A DNA stretch of 7,260 nucleotides from Pseudomonadota bacterium (GTDB lineage Bacteria > Pseudomonadota > Alphaproteobacteria > Rhizobiales > Kaistiaceae). The notes below the pieces were generated by a model. It worked only from the letters and a program-made list of their open reading frames with translations, was not told the origin of the DNA and searched no databases. Each line of letters starts with the position of its first letter. Position 1 is the first letter of the stretch. Below, piece after piece: positions 6,409-7,260 of this stretch. The translations under genes and the position numbers were made by a program. The stretch is taken from contig JAEVZM010000358.1 in the NCBI GenBank assembly GCA_023392225.1, forward strand, positions 1 to 7,260, in the 5' to 3' direction.

Positions 6409-6699
6409 TCAGATGACGAGGCGGGCGAGGTTGGGGAGGATCACGCTCTGGATGAAGACGATGATCAGGATGACGATCACCGGCGAGATGTCGATGCCGC
6501 CGAGGTTGGGCAGCATGTTGCGGATCGGCCGGAGCACCGGCTCGGTGATGGCGTAGAGCACCTGGGCGAGGCCGGCGACGAACTGGTTGCGCATGTTCAC
6601 CACGCCGAAGGCGATCAGCCAGGACAGCACGGCCGATGCGATCAGCACGTAGACATAGAGCTGGAGCACGTAGTTGATGAACCAGAGTAGCTCCAGCAT
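6409..6699 (-). CDS. yggT: YggT family membrane protein
   Basis: The 96-residue product is a typical YggT protein: a first membrane segment at about 7-31, an amphipathic stretch with the family motif EPVLRPIRNMLPNLGGIDIS (53-72), and a second membrane segment at about 72-90 followed by ILPNLARL. Members are inner-membrane proteins; roles in osmotic tolerance or cell envelope organisation have been proposed for some relatives, but the molecular function is open. It is the first gene of a probable three-gene operon (yggT, yggU/DUF167, secreted two-domain protein), and a promoter-like pair lies about 30 bp upstream of the ATG. A GAGG about 13 nt before the start is the only ribosome-site candidate. 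Confidence 0.93.
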   Translation of the reverse strand: MLELLWFINYVLQLYVYVLIASAVLSWLIAFGVVNMRNQFVAGLAQVLYAITEPVLRPIRNMLPNLGGIDISPVIVILIIVFIQSVILPNLARLVI

Positions 6700-6727
6700 G
6701 ATGATCGAACGCCTCGCCGCGCGTGGG

Positions 6728-6757
6728 AGAATAGGTCACCTGATGTAGCGTCGCCAA
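6728..6757 (-). promoter_or_regulatory. Putative sigma-70-type promoter of the yggT operon
   Basis: On the minus strand, TTGGCG (complement of 6752-6757) is followed after 18 nt by TATTCT (complement of 6728-6733). The predicted transcript would start near 6721, giving a leader of about 20 nt before the yggT ATG at 6699. The -10 matches four or five of six consensus bases depending on the reference used. Good placement, moderate sequence match. Confidence 0.45.
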
Positions 6758-6810
6758 GGCCACGCCGCAACCCGAGCCGGTGCCGCATCGGGGAACGCCG
6801 TCACGGCGCC

Positions 6811-6840
6811 TTGACAGCGCCTAGGCGCGAACCGTAAATG
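6811..6840 (+). promoter_or_regulatory. Promoter of the tRNA-Ala gene
   Basis: TTGACA at 6811-6816 is a perfect -35 hexamer. With a 17- or 18-nt spacer it is followed by GTAAAT (6834-6839) or TAAATG (6835-6840). The predicted start is near 6847, about 30 bp before the mature tRNA, which is a usual distance. The orientation and the absence of any other plus-strand gene support assignment to the tRNA. Confidence 0.7.
6817..6828. repeat. Perfect 12-bp palindrome in the spacer of the tRNA promoter
   Basis: GCGCCTAGGCGC is a perfect palindrome that begins directly after the -35 hexamer and fills most of the spacer up to the -10. It could be an operator, a restriction-modification type site, or chance in GC-rich DNA. 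Only the palindrome is seen; its function is inference. Confidence 0.5.
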
Positions 6841-6877
6841 GCGCCCGTCCTCGGGTTCGCCGTCAGGCTGCCCGGCC

Positions 6878-6953
6878 GGGGCCGTAGCTCAGATGGGAGA
6901 GCGCTGCAATCGCACTGCAGAGGTCAGGGGTTCGATTCCCCTCGGCTCCACCA
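6878..6953 (+). tRNA. tRNA-Ala (anticodon CGC)
   Basis: A complete 76-nt cloverleaf is present. The acceptor GGGGCCG (6878-6884) pairs with CGGCTCC (6943-6949), including the G3-U70 wobble pair that identifies alanine tRNA. The D arm is GCTC/GAGC (6887-6902). The anticodon stem CTGCA/TGCAG encloses loop ATCGCAC with anticodon CGC at 6911-6913, which reads GCG. The T arm is AGGGG-TTCGATT-CCCCT (6926-6942). The discriminator is A6950 and CCA is encoded (6951-6953). The gene looks fully functional. It is next to a serine recombinase gene on the other strand, so it probably serves as an integration site. Confidence 0.97.
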
Positions 6954-7260
6954 CCTTATCCTGCACATTGTTGAAATTGCGCAGGGTCAGGTCTTTTTCA
7001 CCGACCGGATTACGTGAATTCGGCCGAGGCAAAGGCCCTCCGCCGCCACCACCTATCCCTGCAGTTTTTATGCAATCGTGCGGCGCCATGCCGGCGACCA
7101 GCCGGATTTGCCGCAGATCAAATTCGTCGTCCTCCGTTTCCTTTTTCCCTGCCGCGATGTTGAGGATACCGGCGAGATCGCCGTGAACGTCGACGGTCGA
7201 CCCGCCCCGTCGCCGGTCCGGCGTGATCACGATGTAGTCGATCAGTGAGCGGATCAGTTC
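6889..7260 (-). CDS. Serine site-specific recombinase, C-terminal part (N-terminus beyond the right edge)
   Basis: The frame is open from the right edge (first full codon at 7260) to a TGA at 6889-6891, giving 123 residues. The first part, LIRSLIDYIVITP (residues 2-14) followed by VDVHGDLAGILNIAAGKK and IRLVAG, matches the end of serine recombinases of alphaproteobacterial mobile elements (typical pattern: LIDxIVLTP, RGDLAGIL, VAG). The catalytic resolvase domain and the recombinase and zinc-ribbon regions must lie outside the window. After VAG the remaining ~60 residues have no family resemblance: they include a run of six glycines and end in GIEPLTSAVRLQRS, which is the well-known antisense translation of a tRNA gene. 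The native stop seems lost, and the frame ends inside the tRNA-Ala. Such enzymes insert and excise DNA at att sites. The family call rests on about 60 residues, so it is good but not certain. Confidence 0.7.
   Translation of the reverse strand, partial: ELIRSLIDYIVITPDRRRGGSTVDVHGDLAGILNIAAGKKETEDDEFDLRQIRLVAGMAPHDCIKTAGIGGGGGGPLPRPNSRNPVGEKDLTLRNFNNVQDKVVEPRGIEPLTSAVRLQRSPI
6939..6965. repeat. Imperfect direct repeat, copy 1 (covers the tRNA-Ala 3' end)
   Basis: This copy starts in the T arm of the tRNA and runs 12 nt past CCA. Its best-conserved part, CCACCACCTTATCCTGCA (6948-6965), matches the copy at 7046-7063 at 15 of 18 positions without gaps. A CCCTC at the left end is also shared. 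Confidence 0.6.
7036..7063. repeat. Imperfect direct repeat, copy 2 (inside the recombinase tail)
   Basis: The core CCACCACCTATCCCTGCA (7046-7063) lies 98 bp from the matching core at the tRNA 3' end. Allowing one gap, about 22 of 28 positions agree over the whole repeat. It falls in the non-conserved tail of the recombinase frame, where it encodes part of the glycine run. Confidence 0.55.

Noticed and set aside
6962..6996. Possible tRNA terminator (TGCACA ... TGCGCA followed by a T5 run)
   Set aside because: The stem has a mismatch and a 10-nt loop, and the T run is about 10 nt downstream of the stem, so it does not fit an intrinsic terminator.
6905..7078. Shared 8-mer TGCAATCG at 6905-6912 (tRNA anticodon arm) and 7071-7078
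   Set aside because: An 8-base match between two segments of this size is expected by chance, and it is not colinear with the better repeat at the tRNA 3' end.
6893..7186. Plus-strand frame containing NRTAEVRGSIPLGSTT
   Set aside because: This is a well-known false peptide from translating a tRNA gene in the sense direction. The rest lies opposite the recombinase frame.
1..7260. CRISPR array, toxin-antitoxin pair or defence operon
   Set aside because: No regularly spaced repeats, no small paired toxin/antitoxin frames and no defence-type nuclease or ATPase motifs were found. Any such cargo would have to lie to the right, beyond the recombinase.

Overview
The window looks like chromosomal DNA of a high-GC alphaproteobacterium, most likely of the Hyphomicrobiales (Rhizobiales) type. 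I base this on codon use, on a TolB-like/TPR class III cyclase, on a YggT-DUF167 gene pair, on a DUF1345 protein and on a periplasmic four-cysteine domain that I associate with that order. The genus cannot be told from the sequence. The left edge (about the first 45 bases) is a C/G homopolymer mess and probably a poor contig end.

Layout. Positions 1-1222 (minus) hold most of a class III nucleotide cyclase-like protein with a TolB-like domain, cut off at the left edge. A 199-bp divergent intergenic region separates it from typA/bipA (1422-3248, plus), which overlaps by 4 bp a small secreted protein gene (3245-3616). Next on the plus strand come a DUF1345 membrane protein (3657-4331) and a GNAT acetyltransferase (4456-4977). 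Only 9 bp further on, a convergent minus-strand operon ends. Read in its own direction, that operon is yggT (6699-6409), a DUF167/YggU protein (6401-6069) and a TTG-started secreted protein made of two copies of one four-cysteine domain (6093-4987).

The right end is the most interesting part. An intact tRNA-Ala(CGC), with encoded CCA and a good promoter, sits at 6878-6953. Immediately behind it, on the opposite strand, is the C-terminal part of a serine site-specific recombinase that enters from the right edge. Its frame has no stop of its own and runs antisense into the tRNA, where it ends. An imperfect 27/28-nt direct repeat covers the 3' end of the tRNA and recurs 98 bp inside the recombinase tail. 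Base composition drops sharply at this junction. Together these suggest that the tRNA-Ala is the boundary of an integrated element lying to the right of the window.

The genes from 1 to about 6850 look like ordinary core and accessory chromosome: translation/stress GTPase, envelope proteins, signalling and acetyl transfer. No CRISPR array, complete insertion sequence, rRNA or obvious defence operon is visible.
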